Of a stretch of 23,511 nt of DNA, positions 10,071-20,902 are shown piece after piece. This DNA comes from Pelargonium cotyledonis (Eukaryota > Streptophyta > Magnoliopsida > Geraniales > Geraniaceae): assembly GCA_036897625.1 (NCBI GenBank), contig JAYMTA010000866.1, forward strand, positions 1 through 23,511. The letters are read 5' to 3'. The notes under the pieces are model-generated. The model saw only the letters and a program-made list of their open reading frames with translations, did not search any database and was not told the origin of the DNA. A program made the position numbers and the translations under genes. Position 1 is the stretch's first letter. The number at the start of each line of letters is the position of its first letter.

Positions 10071-10241
10071 ATTAAATTTCGATTTCAGATTCACAATTCC
10101 TACATAATAGGCACCTTATACTACAACCTCTTCCTTTCCTCTCCCCCATACTCTCCGGCGACGATCTCATTTTCCGCTCCTACTCGCCGGAAACGTCCGA
10201 CGTCCTCCCTCCAATTCGATCGATCACCACGTTACACGGCC

Positions 10242-13011
10242 ATGAATCCCGAATAGTAAGTTCCTAATTGCTCATATGTTACAAAAAAATGACAATTCTT
10301 TTTTTTTTTTTTTTTTGTTTTCGGTCGAATTATGGTTGATTTGATTCTTGTTTGTTTGGATCTGTCGTGATTTCTGTAAACAACTGAGTTCGTGAATTTT
10401 ATGTTGTGTATTCTACGGGTCGACTTGTTGCGGTTCGTACGTGTTTTGTATTTTTACATCAGCTGAGCTTGGGGTGATTTCTTGAGATTCTGGTCTGTGA
10501 TTTAGATCTAGCGTATTCGTTGTGAGGTTTTAGATCCGTAAACCTGTTTCCGTCAATTTTTGTTGTTGTTATTGGGTAAGAATTTTCGCGGGAATTCATA
10601 ATTTTGGGGCTAAACCTAGGAATCATCGATCATGAAAATTTTGTATGCTGGCTCTGCTTATTTAATGGAACGACCAGTTTGAAAAGTTAGGTGAAATCAA
10701 TATCATTTTAGGGGTGATCAAAAGCCAAAAGGGTATAATTGCACTAGCTGGTCCATTGGAAGGGTTTTGATCATTTGTATATTTTTGTTTCTATATGTGG
10801 TTTTGATGAGCACGTAAGTTTTCTGGAATACAATTAGTTTGATATTGTCGGGGCCGCTGATTTTTGGGCATTTTTGAAAGAATATTTATCTGGCTGTGGT
10901 TATGTGAACTTGTGCTTATGATCCATGTAGTGTTTGTTTCCAAGATAAAGGAGTTTGATCTGTTTTCTTACTATAATTACGCCCTGTTGTGTTATTGCAG
11001 CGATTACTTGTTTAAGCTTTTGCTTATTGGTGATTCTGGTGTTGGCAAATCATGTCTTCTCCTGAGGTTTGCTGTAAGTCACTTGTCGCTGATCTCTTGT
11101 TTTTTTTTTCACCCCATATGTGTCGGTGCATTTTCTATTGTTGCCATTTGCATTCTTGTTTAGGAACAGTATCCCATAAGTTGTTGACTTAATTATTATA
11201 TTATTGCTTACCATTAAATGCTATTTTAAAGAAAGAATAATGTTATTTTCCAGTATCATGATTTTTAGTAGAAATATCACACTACAAGATATTTTGATTG
11301 TTTTACCTTTTTGGAATGTTACAAAGTAAAATTAAATGGCCTCAATTAAATCAGGTAGTTCAATAGAGATGAATATAATTTTCCTAATTATTCTCTTTAT
11401 TCTTTTAACCAGGATGATTCATATCTGGATAGTTACATCAGCACCATCGGAGTGGACTTTGTAAGCAATACTTACTCTCAGTTTACATCACTGTAGCTGA
11501 TAATACGTAAACATGATCTAATATTCTTGTTGTTTGGGTTTGTAGAAAATTCGCACTGTGGAGCAGGACGGCAAAACCATTAAGCTCCAAATTGTAAGTT
11601 TGGCATTGTCTTGTGGTCTCCTGATGGGTCTGACTATGTTTTATATGTCTGTGGAATGTTTGGTAGAATTGTAATCAAATAGTGCTATATCCAAAAGATT
11701 TTCATTTCTTATATTATCAGAGAGCTCAAAAGTGGTGTAGATTGTTTATTAAGCTTTTGCCTTTTGGTATGATGAGAATAAAGCTTACATTGATAAAAGA
11801 CAAAGTTTAAGCTACATATATATGTGAAAGTCAAACCCAACTAATAAGGGTGACCTTATAGTATAGGAAGCCCAATATACAAGTACAAAAATTTAATATG
11901 TTAAACTTTACTTCAACCCACAAGCTTAAGCTGCTGATTAGAGGACCCAATTAGAGAGTATCAAGTGGTCTCAAACTTCAAATACTTTTACAATTCTTGG
12001 ATTCTTTAACATTGCGAAATTTATTGATAAACTTAGCATTTTACAGAAGCTTATATGCTTTTTTGAGCTCCCATCATGGATATATTGTGAACCTTTTTTT
12101 GTTTTGACATTACTCCTCTCTGAAGAGGACTAAGGTTGCATACTCAATCAACCTCCCCAAACTCAACAACTGTAGGAGCCTCCTACATTAGCCCACCTTA
12201 GTAATTGTCCTTGAATAGTTCAAGTAGTTTTTTTAATTCATATTTCCTGACTACTTTTGTTTGGACATGCAGTGGGACACTGCTGGTCAAGAACGTTTCA
12301 GAACAATCACTAGCAGCTACTACCGAGGGGCTCATGGTATTATTGTAAGTGTTGTCTTTCCTCTACTCTGTATTATTCCTTCCCAGGGCTATTCATTAAA
12401 TGATGAACAAATCTCAAGCTGGTATTACTTGTTTCTGGTAGGTTGTTTATGATGTCACAGACCAAGAAAGCTTCAACAATGTTAAGCAATGGTTGAGTGA
12501 AATTGACCGCTATGCAAGTGAAAATGTGAACAAGCTTCTAGTAGGAAACAAGTGTGATCTCACCACAACCAGAGTTGTATCCTATGAGACAGCCAAGGTG
12601 ATAAATGCTTACATTTTGCTTTTCCCCCCCAATTCTTATCTCTGAGAAAGTAGTATATTCTTGCTTCCTTTTGGGAAAAGTCCAAAACCATGATTCTTAC
12701 AATTGCTTTTGTGGTTGCTTAGGCTTTTGCGGATGAAATCGGAATCCCTTTCTTGGAAACCAGTGCTAAAAATGCCACCAATGTCGAGCGGGCTTTTATG
12801 GCCATGTCTGCAGATATCAAGAACAGGTATGTTATATAGCTGTTTTCATCAAGTTGTATTGTTCTATGCGGAAGCATGAGATGATATTTAACTCCCCCCA
12901 AAATGTATGTGTAGGATGGCAAGCCAACCCACTGCGAATAACGCTAGGCCACCAACAGTGCAGATCCGAGGACAGCCAGTGAACCAAAAGTCCGGATGCT
13001 GCTCATCTTGA
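10242..13011 (+). CDS. RABD2A: RABD2 (Rab1-type) small GTPase, eight exons
   Basis: Exons 10242-10255, 11001-11073, 11413-11460, 11546-11593, 12273-12344, 12442-12597, 12723-12826 and 12915-13011 join in phase to 203 codons plus TGA, the usual length of the family. All guanine-nucleotide motifs are present: GDSGVGKS (15-22), the switch I threonine in ISTIGVDF (Thr40), WDTAGQE (62-68), NKCD (121-124) and ETSAK (149-153). The C-terminus is CCSS, a double-cysteine geranylgeranylation motif. The start MNPEYDYLFKLL and the tail [11 protein letters not shown] place it in plant RABD2/ARA5, close to RABD2a. The family acts in ER-to-Golgi vesicle traffic. The first exon holds only 14 coding bases before a 745-base intron. 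No catalytic residue is missing, so the gene should be functional. Confidence 0.96.
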
Positions 13012-13580
13012 AGGAAAAATTGTAATTAGTGGTGGGATGATTATATATGGGTTATCTGTGGCATGTAAAACTAGTCTCTTCTCTTTACGCTTTGATATTA
13101 AGAAAACGTTGTGGCATGATTTGCCACTATTGTCTGTTGGTCGGTTCATCACTATGTCGAAACTTCCATTCTTTCTTATTGATCTTAAAACGAACATCTG
13201 TACAAATTAGGGATGTTGGTGAATAGCAGCAGTACTATTACCCTTGTTTTGTTCCATTTTTTTGTCTGTTTGATTCAGCGCTGTTGAAGTGAGGGGGAAA
13301 TTATTGTATTATCCTGGTATGTTGTTCCAATACCAAAAGCTGATATTATAGTAAAATTATATGTAGTGCTTGATGATTGGGTGCGAATGAGATTCCATCT
13401 CCAAAGCTAAGCAACCTACAGACAAAGTTTAGTAGCATATGCTACGCAACTTCAACATGCATGCCTTGGTTGGTCACACATGGCCTCAATATTTCATTCC
13501 TTTATTGGAAATTATAATAAGATATTTTAAGGGGATTAAATAATCTCAACTCGATCTTTGTAGACCCGTCATGGGTGAAT
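13012..13580. other. 3' UTR and downstream DNA of the Rab gene
   Basis: The 3' UTR begins directly after the TGA. The T-rich segments at about 13240-13320 are consistent with plant polyadenylation regions, but I cannot place the site. No open frame with family features is present. Confidence 0.45.
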
Positions 13581-13698
13581 GGAATGTGGATGACTCCATT
13601 TCGTATTCAAAAAATATTTTACAAAGAGACTGAAAGACCGGAATATGAATGACTCCACTTCGTATTCAAAAAGTATTTTACAAAGAGATTGAAAGACT
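13581..13698. repeat. 59-bp tandem duplication
   Basis: Copy 1 (13581-13639) and copy 2 (13640-13698) both begin GGAAT and share the phrases TGACTCCA, TTCGTATTCAAAAA and ATTTTACAAAGAGA in register. They differ by only a few substitutions. The repeat is not coding. Confidence 0.9.
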
Positions 13699-14630
13699 TT
13701 GGAAACATGAGGAAAACAAAATTAGTTACACACTAAAGGTGTCAAGATTGGAACATGCCTTGCGGTGTAAGCCTCGACCCTAAATCTTTGTAGTGTCACA
13801 ACCTTAGAGAGTCCTTACCGAGGGCATTACAACCTCAAGTGGTTGAGTTGGAACACCTCGTTGCGACGACCAAACTCAAATGTGGTTGTAGTCTATCCCC
13901 TATATCTTAGGATGCGACAACCTCAGGAGAGCTCTCTTTAAGGCACATGGCCTTAAATTGACTTTCAAATTTTGTCTTCTTCATCTAAACTCTCTAGTTC
14001 TAGACAAAATCGCTTTTAAGGCTATCTAACCATACGCTTCTAGAAACGACATTTTCTCTATTAGCAAACGTGTTACATTCACATTTGTTTCAATTTTATC
14101 GGATATTCTTTAATGGTTACATACCCAATAGTTGAATTTACTTATGAATATAATATTGTAACTCGACAATTTTCAACACATGTAATTTTATTTTAAATAA
14201 ATTAGTAATATTTGATTTATTAACATCTTATTACAAACAAACAAACAAAAAAACTTATGGCAAAAAATCATATACTAGAAAATTATCTCTAATTTATAAA
14301 GCAAAAAAAAAAAAACATTTATTTTAAAGCACAGAAAGTATCATATTTTGGTTGACAAATTTGTATACGAATCATCAAAATGATCCCTCTGAGAAAATTA
14401 AATAGTAAGTACTAAATTCCTTGTAGCAAAATATTTGTGGAGTATATATTATGAAGATATTTTCACATTTAATTTGATTATTCATTTTTATTTTGTTATC
14501 TTTTGGCACGAGACACATAGAGACCACAAGACTACAAAAACACACGTCGTGTCATTGCTTGTGCAGTGTCATCGACAGCCTCATATCCGAATCCAATGGT
14601 CCCAACATCAACGGTCACAAAAATCCCATA
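13699..14630. other. Intergenic DNA between the Rab and RGG genes
   Basis: The region is AT-rich from about 14040 to 14500 and otherwise unremarkable. I see no gene, RNA or transposon end. The last 130 bases lead into the promoter of the RGG-box gene. Confidence 0.45.
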
Positions 14631-14635
14631 AAATG

Positions 14636-14745
14636 AGCCCAACCACACTGAAGCAGAGCTCACTAGGGTTTTTGAGATTAGGTTCGATACTCTCTAACTT
14701 ATCTGCTTGCCGCATCGGCTAGGGTTTCCGGAGCCCCATATATTC
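14636..14745 (+). promoter_or_regulatory. Promoter of the RGG-box gene: site II, two telo-boxes, TATA
   Basis: A site II motif (TGGGCT on the minus strand) is at 14636-14641. Telo-box-type TAGGGTTT is at 14664-14671 and 14720-14727, and a TATA-like CATATATTC is near 14737-14745. A third TAGGGTTT (14938-14945) lies in the 5' leader, after a CT-rich tract (about 14798-14822). Site II plus telo-box is a known arrangement in plant ribosomal-protein and translation-related genes expressed in dividing cells. Confidence 0.65.
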
Positions 14746-14970
14746 ATCCATCTCTATCACTTTCTCCTCTCTGCGTTTATTACTCATTTTCACATCCTCT
14801 CTCTCTCTCTATCTCTCTCTCTAGCTCATTACAGTTTTCGTCTCCAAATCCCCAAATCTACTCATCTCAGATCGGTTCATTCATGGCTCAAGACCAGCAA
14901 TAGGTTTCTGGTTGCTGTATTCGGAGTTATTTGCGGCTAGGGTTTTCCTGTATTTCGAGGTCTGCTGAGA

Positions 14971-17762
14971 ATGGCAACCATGAACCTCTTCGAGCTCTTG
15001 GGCGGCGACGATGCTGAGGACCCGACCCAGCTCGCTCTTAGCCAGAAGGTCGAGAACGCCAAGAAGGCCGCGGCCGGAGCTCAGGCCCCGGCGACTCAAC
15101 AGGCTAAGCCCGCCGGAAAGATGCCCACTAAGCCGGTCCCTCCGGCACAAGCTGGTGAGAAATGATTCCTTTTTTTCATTTCCTGTTTTGTTGCTTGTTA
15201 GATCGGTTTGGTTATGATTGATGCATCGTGTATGCTGTTTTGTTTATATCGATGAATAAATTTAATCTTTTTAACTGAATGAGGCGATTGTGTTTATCGT
15301 GGTTGTTTGTTGTTAAGTTATCGTTTACTTTTAAATTTCAAGCTCTGTACGATTTGTGTTCTTCTGTAGCAGTATGGATGAGCCCAGCTTGGATTTCTTA
15401 TGAACTAGTGCATGTTAGTGGAATTGGATATCTGTTTATGTTTATGCTTGATTCGCATGCACATTTCTGCATGTTTAGAGTTTAATAGTTGTATTCTACA
15501 TTCAAAATCATGTAATTTATGAAAATGAGATTATAGTTGAGACTTTTATCCCGTATGCAAGAGTTGTTATGATAAAGAATGTGACTTTTACAATTGATAT
15601 TGCTTTTTTATATTTCAATATGTGCAATTTCATTGTATCTAAAATTTGGTATTCTTGCAATCTGATTTCTTTGTTCTTGTTGTATTTTCTTTTGATTACT
15701 TGGGCTGTGATGATCTTTACAAAATTTTGATTCTGTTACTGAAATCCAGTTTTGTTTGTTATGCATTATCTGACATGTATAACTTCTTGAAAGCAGTGAT
15801 GGAGTCAAAGAATGACACTGGCCGTGGTGGCCGTGGTGGTCGAGGATATGGTGGCGGCCGTGGGCGTGGCGGATATAACCGAGATTCAGGCAATAATGAG
15901 AACACCTATGGCAACAATGGCTTTTCTGGAGGGTTTAATAGACCCTCTGAAGAAGGTGATGGGAAGACCTCTGAAAGGAGGGGTGGATATGGCAGCGGGC
16001 CTCGTGGTGGTGGTGGTTTCCGTGGTGGTCGTCGTGGAGGTTTCAGTAATGCTGATGATGGAGAAGGGGAAAGACCACGCAGGACTTATGAACGTCGCAG
16101 TGGAACTGGACGTGGGTTAGTATTATGAAATATGTACTTTCCATGTATGATAGAATCCTTGTGATATTTTGAAAGTTAAGCTCTTTGATTATTTCTATCC
16201 TCCAGAAATGAGTTCAAGCGTGAAGGTTCTGGTCGTGGAAATTGGGGAACTCCAACTGATGAGATTGCTCCGTGAGTATCTCTGCATCTATATGAATCAA
16301 TTTATTTATTTATTATTATTGATGCATTTTAAGGTATTTGTATGTGCTTTAATCATCCTAATTTAGGGAGGGTGGAGAACCTGTCAATGAAATTGAGAAG
16401 AATGTGGTTGCTGAGAAGCATTTAGGAGATGAAGATGTTACAGATGTCATCAAGGATGCCCCAGCGGAAGAGACAGAGGAGAAGGAGCCAGAGGAGAAGG
16501 TAGAGCCGTAAAGTTACTGATTCCCAGCTAACTTGTCGTTCCAAAAAAAACTTTTTACATTGCAATACATTTGGTGTTGAAAAATAATCCTTTTTAGTAG
16601 ATTTGATGTCAGTTACAAGTTGATAGTTTAGAAACTTAATTCCAGTGAAAATTTTACGGGTGATGTAAACAATATTCAAACAGTGTTTGATGGTTGTTGG
16701 TGATGCATTTTTCTCTATTCACTTTATCTTTAGTCTAGAACCATAATTTGTGTTTCTAATTGATTCAACTCCATTACAGGAAATGACTCTGGAAGAGTAT
16801 GAGAAGGTACTTGAAGAAAAGAGGAAGGCTCTGCTTGCACTGAAAGCAGAGGAGAGGAAGGTTAACCTGGACAAAGATTTTGAGTCCATGCAGCAGCTAT
16901 CCAGTAAGAAGAGCGGTGGTGATGAAATATTCATCAAATTGGTGAGATTCTCTTACCTTATATTAGTATGATATGAAGATTTTCATTTGGTTCATAAGGA
17001 CTTAATGTCACTTCCTTGGTAGGGTTCTGAGAAGGACAAGCGTAAAGAAGCAGCTGACAAAGAAGAGAAAGCAAAGAAGGTAATAAGTTCTTGGTTTTCT
17101 TTGAGTTATGCTTTCCTTTTGCTTGGGGATATTATAACTGCATGCGTATAACCTGTTTGCATTATTTGTTCTTTGAATCTGCAGCTTTTACTGTACACGT
17201 GATTTTTTCACCTGTTAAGATTTTTGTTGTTGTTGATTGGAAGTAGATTTGCATAAAGTTAATATTTTTGTGCATTGGATGTGTGTGTATTGTTGCATTT
17301 GTGAATGTGCTAATTGCCAACTTTTTCCTGTAAAAATATAATTTATCCTGTGTCATTTTCGTTCTTCGGATCAGAGAATTTAATATCAGTAACTGATAGA
17401 ATTTGAGTTGTTATGTGTTAATTGTCTGTCATAGTCTACATAGTTAGTTCTTGAACAAAGTACTTTTTTAAAAACTGTTTGGTGCCAATAATATTGTTGA
17501 ATAGTGAGGATTGGTTTTTAAGGTGTGTAACTGTTTTTGTTTTATGTAGTCTCTTAGCATTAATGAGTTCCTGAAGCCTGCTGAAGGGGAGAGGGAGAGG
17601 TATTATGGTGGCCGTAGTAGGGGAGGAGGACGAGGACGTGGTGGAAGGGGTGGTGGGTTTGATCATGGTCATGGCCATAGAGGCGGTGGCTACGAGGCTA
17701 GCAGCGCAAAAGCTCCATCCATTCAAGACCCAGAATTGTTTCCGTCCTTGGGTGGGAAATGA
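14971..17762 (+). CDS. RGGA: RGG-box mRNA-binding protein of the RGGA/HABP4-SERBP1 family, seven exons
   Basis: Exons 14971-15154, 15797-16115, 16206-16271, 16367-16499, 16780-16941, 17023-17079 and 17550-17762 join in phase to 377 codons plus TGA. The N-terminus (MATMNLFELLGGDDAEDP) is the Stm1-like motif of the family. Exon 2 encodes an RGG/GGY-rich segment and the conserved RRTYERRSGTGRG core, continued in exon 3 by EFKREGSGRGNWGTP. Acidic and Glu-rich stretches and MTLEEYEKVLEEKRKALL follow, with a second RGG cluster and a FPSLGGK terminus. The family binds mRNA and ribosomes in the cytoplasm, and Arabidopsis RGGA is linked to salt and drought responses. Intron phases 1-2-2-0-0-0 are consistent throughout. 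The promoter carries site II and telo-box motifs. A short His-Gly run (DHGHGHRGG) near the end is a local peculiarity. The gene looks intact. Confidence 0.95.
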
Positions 17763-18592
17763 AGCCTATTTCATTTCATATGACTCATGGTTTCCCCTTG
17801 TTTGGGATTTGTCATTTCCCGACTTCAGTATTTTTATGTGGCAGTGTCATCAGGATTTTTACTAGTTTAATGCAAGCCTCTCATGGGATCAAGACTTTTT
17901 TTTTTTAAATTAGCATGGTCTTTGTTTTTTCTTGAGTTATCTTTTTAAATTAATAGAAGATTGTAATTTATAGTTTCTTAAAAATCAATTTTGGTCTCCT
18001 AATCCGCTGCTCTATTAATGCATGCATAGATGAATTCATGCTACCATTTTTGTTTTTTTGTACCAAATGAGTTGGAGTAGCAACTGCTTTATTGTTTTAC
18101 GAGGTTTCTGATATCTTTTCCAGGTTTCTAGTTGTTATTTTAATTATGTCAATTACATGAACTGTCCAGATGTTTTAATCCTACATATAAGTATTGTTTG
18201 GCAATGGAAAAGTAACTCGAAAGTTGATAAGGGTATTTGATACACGAGAAAATGAAATGAAAAGTGAAAATCCTAAATTGTGGTAAATATTATATTTGGT
18301 TCAATCTTGTAAAAAAGGGGGAAAATGTTGTCAAATATTTGTTAATTATATATTTGTTTTTCTAATTTAAATGATATAGTTTTTTGCTAATATTTATATT
18401 ATTGAGTTCATCAATTTAGTAGTTTCATAATAATAGGCACCATTAGTAGTTCAAATATCAAATGTTGCATGAATATAAGAAAAATTTGTTTCAAGCAAAA
18501 TTGTTTATATTCAAGTAGTTACATGTCAAGTCAATGTAAATGATGATACAAAAACTAACAAGTATAAAACAATTTAATGATGTATTAATCGT
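17763..18592. other. 3' UTR of the RGG gene and AT-rich intergenic DNA
   Basis: The 3' UTR follows the TGA at 17762. Past about 18200 the sequence is strongly AT-rich and has no open frame of note. It ends at the left target duplication of the retroposon inserted at 18606. Confidence 0.45.
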
Positions 18593-18594
18593 AA

Positions 18595-18605
18595 CTCTTG
18601 AAATT
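18595..18605. repeat. Left target-site duplication of the short retroposon
   Basis: CTCTTGAAATT at 18595-18605 is repeated exactly at 19211-19221. Counting two adjacent A bases the match is 13. Confidence 0.9.
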
Positions 18606-19210
18606 TGATAAAATACAAAAAAAATATTCGAAATATTGAAACCCTGGTGCTGCCGCCTTTCTCTCTGTTAGGGCTTGAGTAGAGTTGTAGCTGCCTCTGG
18701 CGGCTTTGCCGCAGGAGTTTCACTTTTGGTATCGCCAGGAGATGTTTGGGTTCAAGCAACGCGCCGTCTTCAGTCTGATCTGGGTCGTACCGGTAGTTCC
18801 TTAGTTTTTTTAGTTTGTTTCTTTAGTGGTATGTCTTCCCTTATTTGAAGTTCGTTTTTTGCGTTTTTTTGGTAGTTTAGGTATGTCTTCCCTTATTAGA
18901 AGGGGTTGCTATGGTGATTCACGGTCCGATATGGATAGTGAAGTCTGGGATAGTTATGTCAGGTCTCGCGTTAGGGCCTGGGATGTCAGGATTGATTTGC
19001 TATCTTGGAAAGTTTTGGTTGTTCTTGAGGTGTCTTTGACAAGTCTAGAGATTAATAGTGTCTCTATATGGTTAGAAATAAGCGATGTACAGGCTAGAAC
19101 TTATTTTGGTTGTACCTCCATGTCTGGTTTCATTCGAATTCGGTAACTATCATATGTACTTCTTTTTCTGAATATTAATAAAGTGTGTTTTACCTCAAAA
19201 AAAAAAAAAA
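18606..19210 (+). mobile_element. Short poly(A)-tailed retroposon
   Basis: The insert of about 605 bp ends with AATAAA at 19177-19182 and a run of 14 A at 19197-19210, and it is flanked by an exact 11-bp target duplication. These are signatures of LINE-mediated retroposition. The 5' part (18640-18800) is GC-richer, with CTGCCGCC-type sequence like plant LINE leaders; the 3' end (CTGAATATTAATAAAG) resembles a LINE or mRNA 3' end. An open frame of 106 codons (18826-19146) has no recognisable domain. It also contains an 18-bp direct repeat (18828-18845 and 18890-18907). It could be an internally deleted non-autonomous LINE or a processed transcript copy. Confidence 0.8.
18828..18907. repeat. 18-bp direct repeat inside the retroposon
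   Basis: GGTATGTCTTCCCTTATT occurs at 18828-18845 and again at 18890-18907, 62 bases apart. The flanking bases are only partly similar. Confidence 0.85.
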
Positions 19211-19221
19211 CTCTTGAAATT

Positions 19222-19506
19222 CTATTATGTACGTCTAGAAATATCTGGTAGAGGACAAATAATTTAGAATAGGGTAGGCAAAAATAATTATATTTATACT
19301 AAGTCTAGTTTATGTGTAATTTGGTAAAATGAAGAAGGACAAAATTTAATTTTTATCGCCAATGGCATGAGAGTAAATTTTAAAAATATAAAAATATTAT
19401 GGACATTCAGGATACCAAATTAAGGGGTAAAAATTCAATTGATTTTTCCCCAACTTGAAAAAATTCATGGGAATCTAAAATCCCAATCCCTGTGTGATTT
19501 TAAAAT
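19222..19506. other. AT-rich spacer between two mobile elements
   Basis: No gene is visible. The sequence just before the long inverted-repeat element contains a small palindrome (GGGAATCTAAAATCCC, about 19470-19485). I find no target duplication of the following element here. Confidence 0.4.
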
Positions 19507-19985
19507 GGGGTTTTTGGCTTTTTGGCCTAATTTTAGAAAGAAATTATAAAAGTGGCCCAAACTTTTATTAAATTAGTAATCTAGCCCCTTGTATTTTTTT
19601 TAATACTTTTTTTAATGGCGTAGCGCCAAGGGTTGCCGGATTTGTAACTCCGGTGATCGGCAACCAAATTTTATTTTTTTAAAATTCAAAAAAGAAAAAA
19701 TTGTGCATTTCCAGATAATTCAAAAATAATTATAATTAATGTCACTTGCTGCATCCATTAAAAACGGTTGTAGCAATACTATCGTTTGAATATAGGAAGC
19801 GATACCAGATTTAGCCGACTCGAAAAAAATATCTCCCGACTATTAAACTTTAATTACAAAGTAATGCCACAGGTTGAAAAAATTGATAATTAAGTGAAAA
19901 TAGAGAATTTTGATTTAGTACGGGAATGAAAAAAAATACATATATACTGGCAGATCGGTGTGTTGCGCGCTAGTTGGGCGAGGCC

Positions 19986-20281
19986 GGTTCGTGGACAAGG
20001 CCGGTCGAGCGGCTTGGACCAATCCATGGACGAAATCGGTCGGACGTCTTGGATGGATTCGTGGACAGGATCGGACGGGCGATGGATGTCCACGGACGCT
20101 GCATGGATGGAGCCGGACGAGCGAGGGCATCCACGGATGAGCGTGGGATGGCTCGCAGATGGATGATGTTTTCCGCGGACATAAGCTTGACTTCCGTGGA
20201 TGTGGGCGGACGTCCCTCGGACAAGCTCGAACGTTGGCGGACGTCCGCGGACGTACGTGGATCCGTCCGAGCCGTCCGACT
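19986..20281. repeat. GC-rich GGAC-motif core of the long-TIR element
   Basis: About 300 bases are packed with variants of CGGAC, TGGAC and GGACG, including TCCGCGGACAT, GGCGGACGTCC and GTCCGCGGACGT. They are set in AT-rich arms. Because AT-rich stop codons are scarce, frames stay open on both strands at once; these frames read as low-complexity Arg/Pro/Ser or Trp/Gly-rich chains without family features. Confidence 0.8.
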
Positions 20282-20567
20282 GGCCTCGCCCAATTAGTGC
20301 GCAACGCACCAATCGACCAGTCAGAATTCTATATTTTCAATTAATTATATATGTACTTTTGTTTTCATTTCCGTACTAAATAAAAATTATCTATTTTCAC
20401 TTAATTATCAATTTTTTCAACCAATGGCATTACTTTCTAATTAAAGTTTAATAGTCAGGAGATATTTTTTTTGAGTCGGTTAAATCTAGTGTCGCTTCCT
20501 ATATTCAAACAATAGTATTACTACAACTGTTTTCAATGAATGTAGCAAACGACATTAATTGTAATTA

Positions 20568-20749
20568 TTTTTTAACTATCTTTAAAAAAAAAATTAAGTA
20601 TTTGAGCTATACAATAAGGGGTTGCTCTTCCCTTTAACCTCCACCCCACCCGACGTAATGAAATTTGAACCTACGACTTCCCACATAGAGGTGTGTGTTC
20701 TTGACCATTTAGTCATCCCCTAAGGAACATTTATTTTTTTGAACTATCT
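20568..20749 (-). mobile_element. tRNA-like SINE nested in the right arm, with target duplication
   Basis: The complement of the left arm lacks 20582-20733, so these bases are an insertion. They are bounded by TTTTTTAACTATCT (20568-20581) and TTTTTTTGAACTATCT (20734-20749), a target duplication with a one-base indel. On the minus strand the insert has an A-box-like TGACTAAATGGTCAAG (20715-20700) and a B-box-like GGTTCAAATTTC (20671-20660) at pol III promoter spacing, and ends in a T-rich tract. That is the layout of a tRNA-derived plant SINE of about 150 bp. Confidence 0.8.
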
Positions 20750-20829
20750 ATAAATGCACAATTTTTTCTTTTTTAAATTTTGAAAAAAAAAATTGATTGC
20801 CGATCGCTGGAGTTAGAAATCCGGCAAAC

Positions 20830-20902
20830 CTTAGCGCCACTTAGAATGGCATCAAGACCCTTGGCACCACTTGGAATGACATCAAGGGGCTTGGCGCCAC
20901 TT
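20830..20902. repeat. 30-bp tandem repeat, about 2.4 copies, in the right arm
   Basis: Units begin at 20830, 20860 and 20890 with CTTAGCGCCACTTAGAATGG, CTTGGCACCACTTGGAATGA and CTTGGCGCCACTT. The left arm has only one equivalent of this motif (about 19617-19632), so the expansion happened after the two arms formed. Confidence 0.85.

Noticed and set aside
10864..11163. 99-codon open frame over Rab exon 2
   Set aside because: Only its middle is coding exon; the ends read through intron sequence.
15812..16120. Plus-strand frame of 102 codons rich in Val and Ala
   Set aside because: It is a shifted reading of the RGG repeat exon.
18826..19146. 106-codon open frame in the short retroposon as a host gene
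   Set aside because: No domain, no splice structure and retroposon borders on both sides; kept only as a property of the element.
19890..20344. Overlapping open frames on both strands in the GC-rich core, up to 140 codons
   Set aside because: They are open in several frames at once because of composition; the products are low-complexity and some begin or end in the inverted arms. No family motif.
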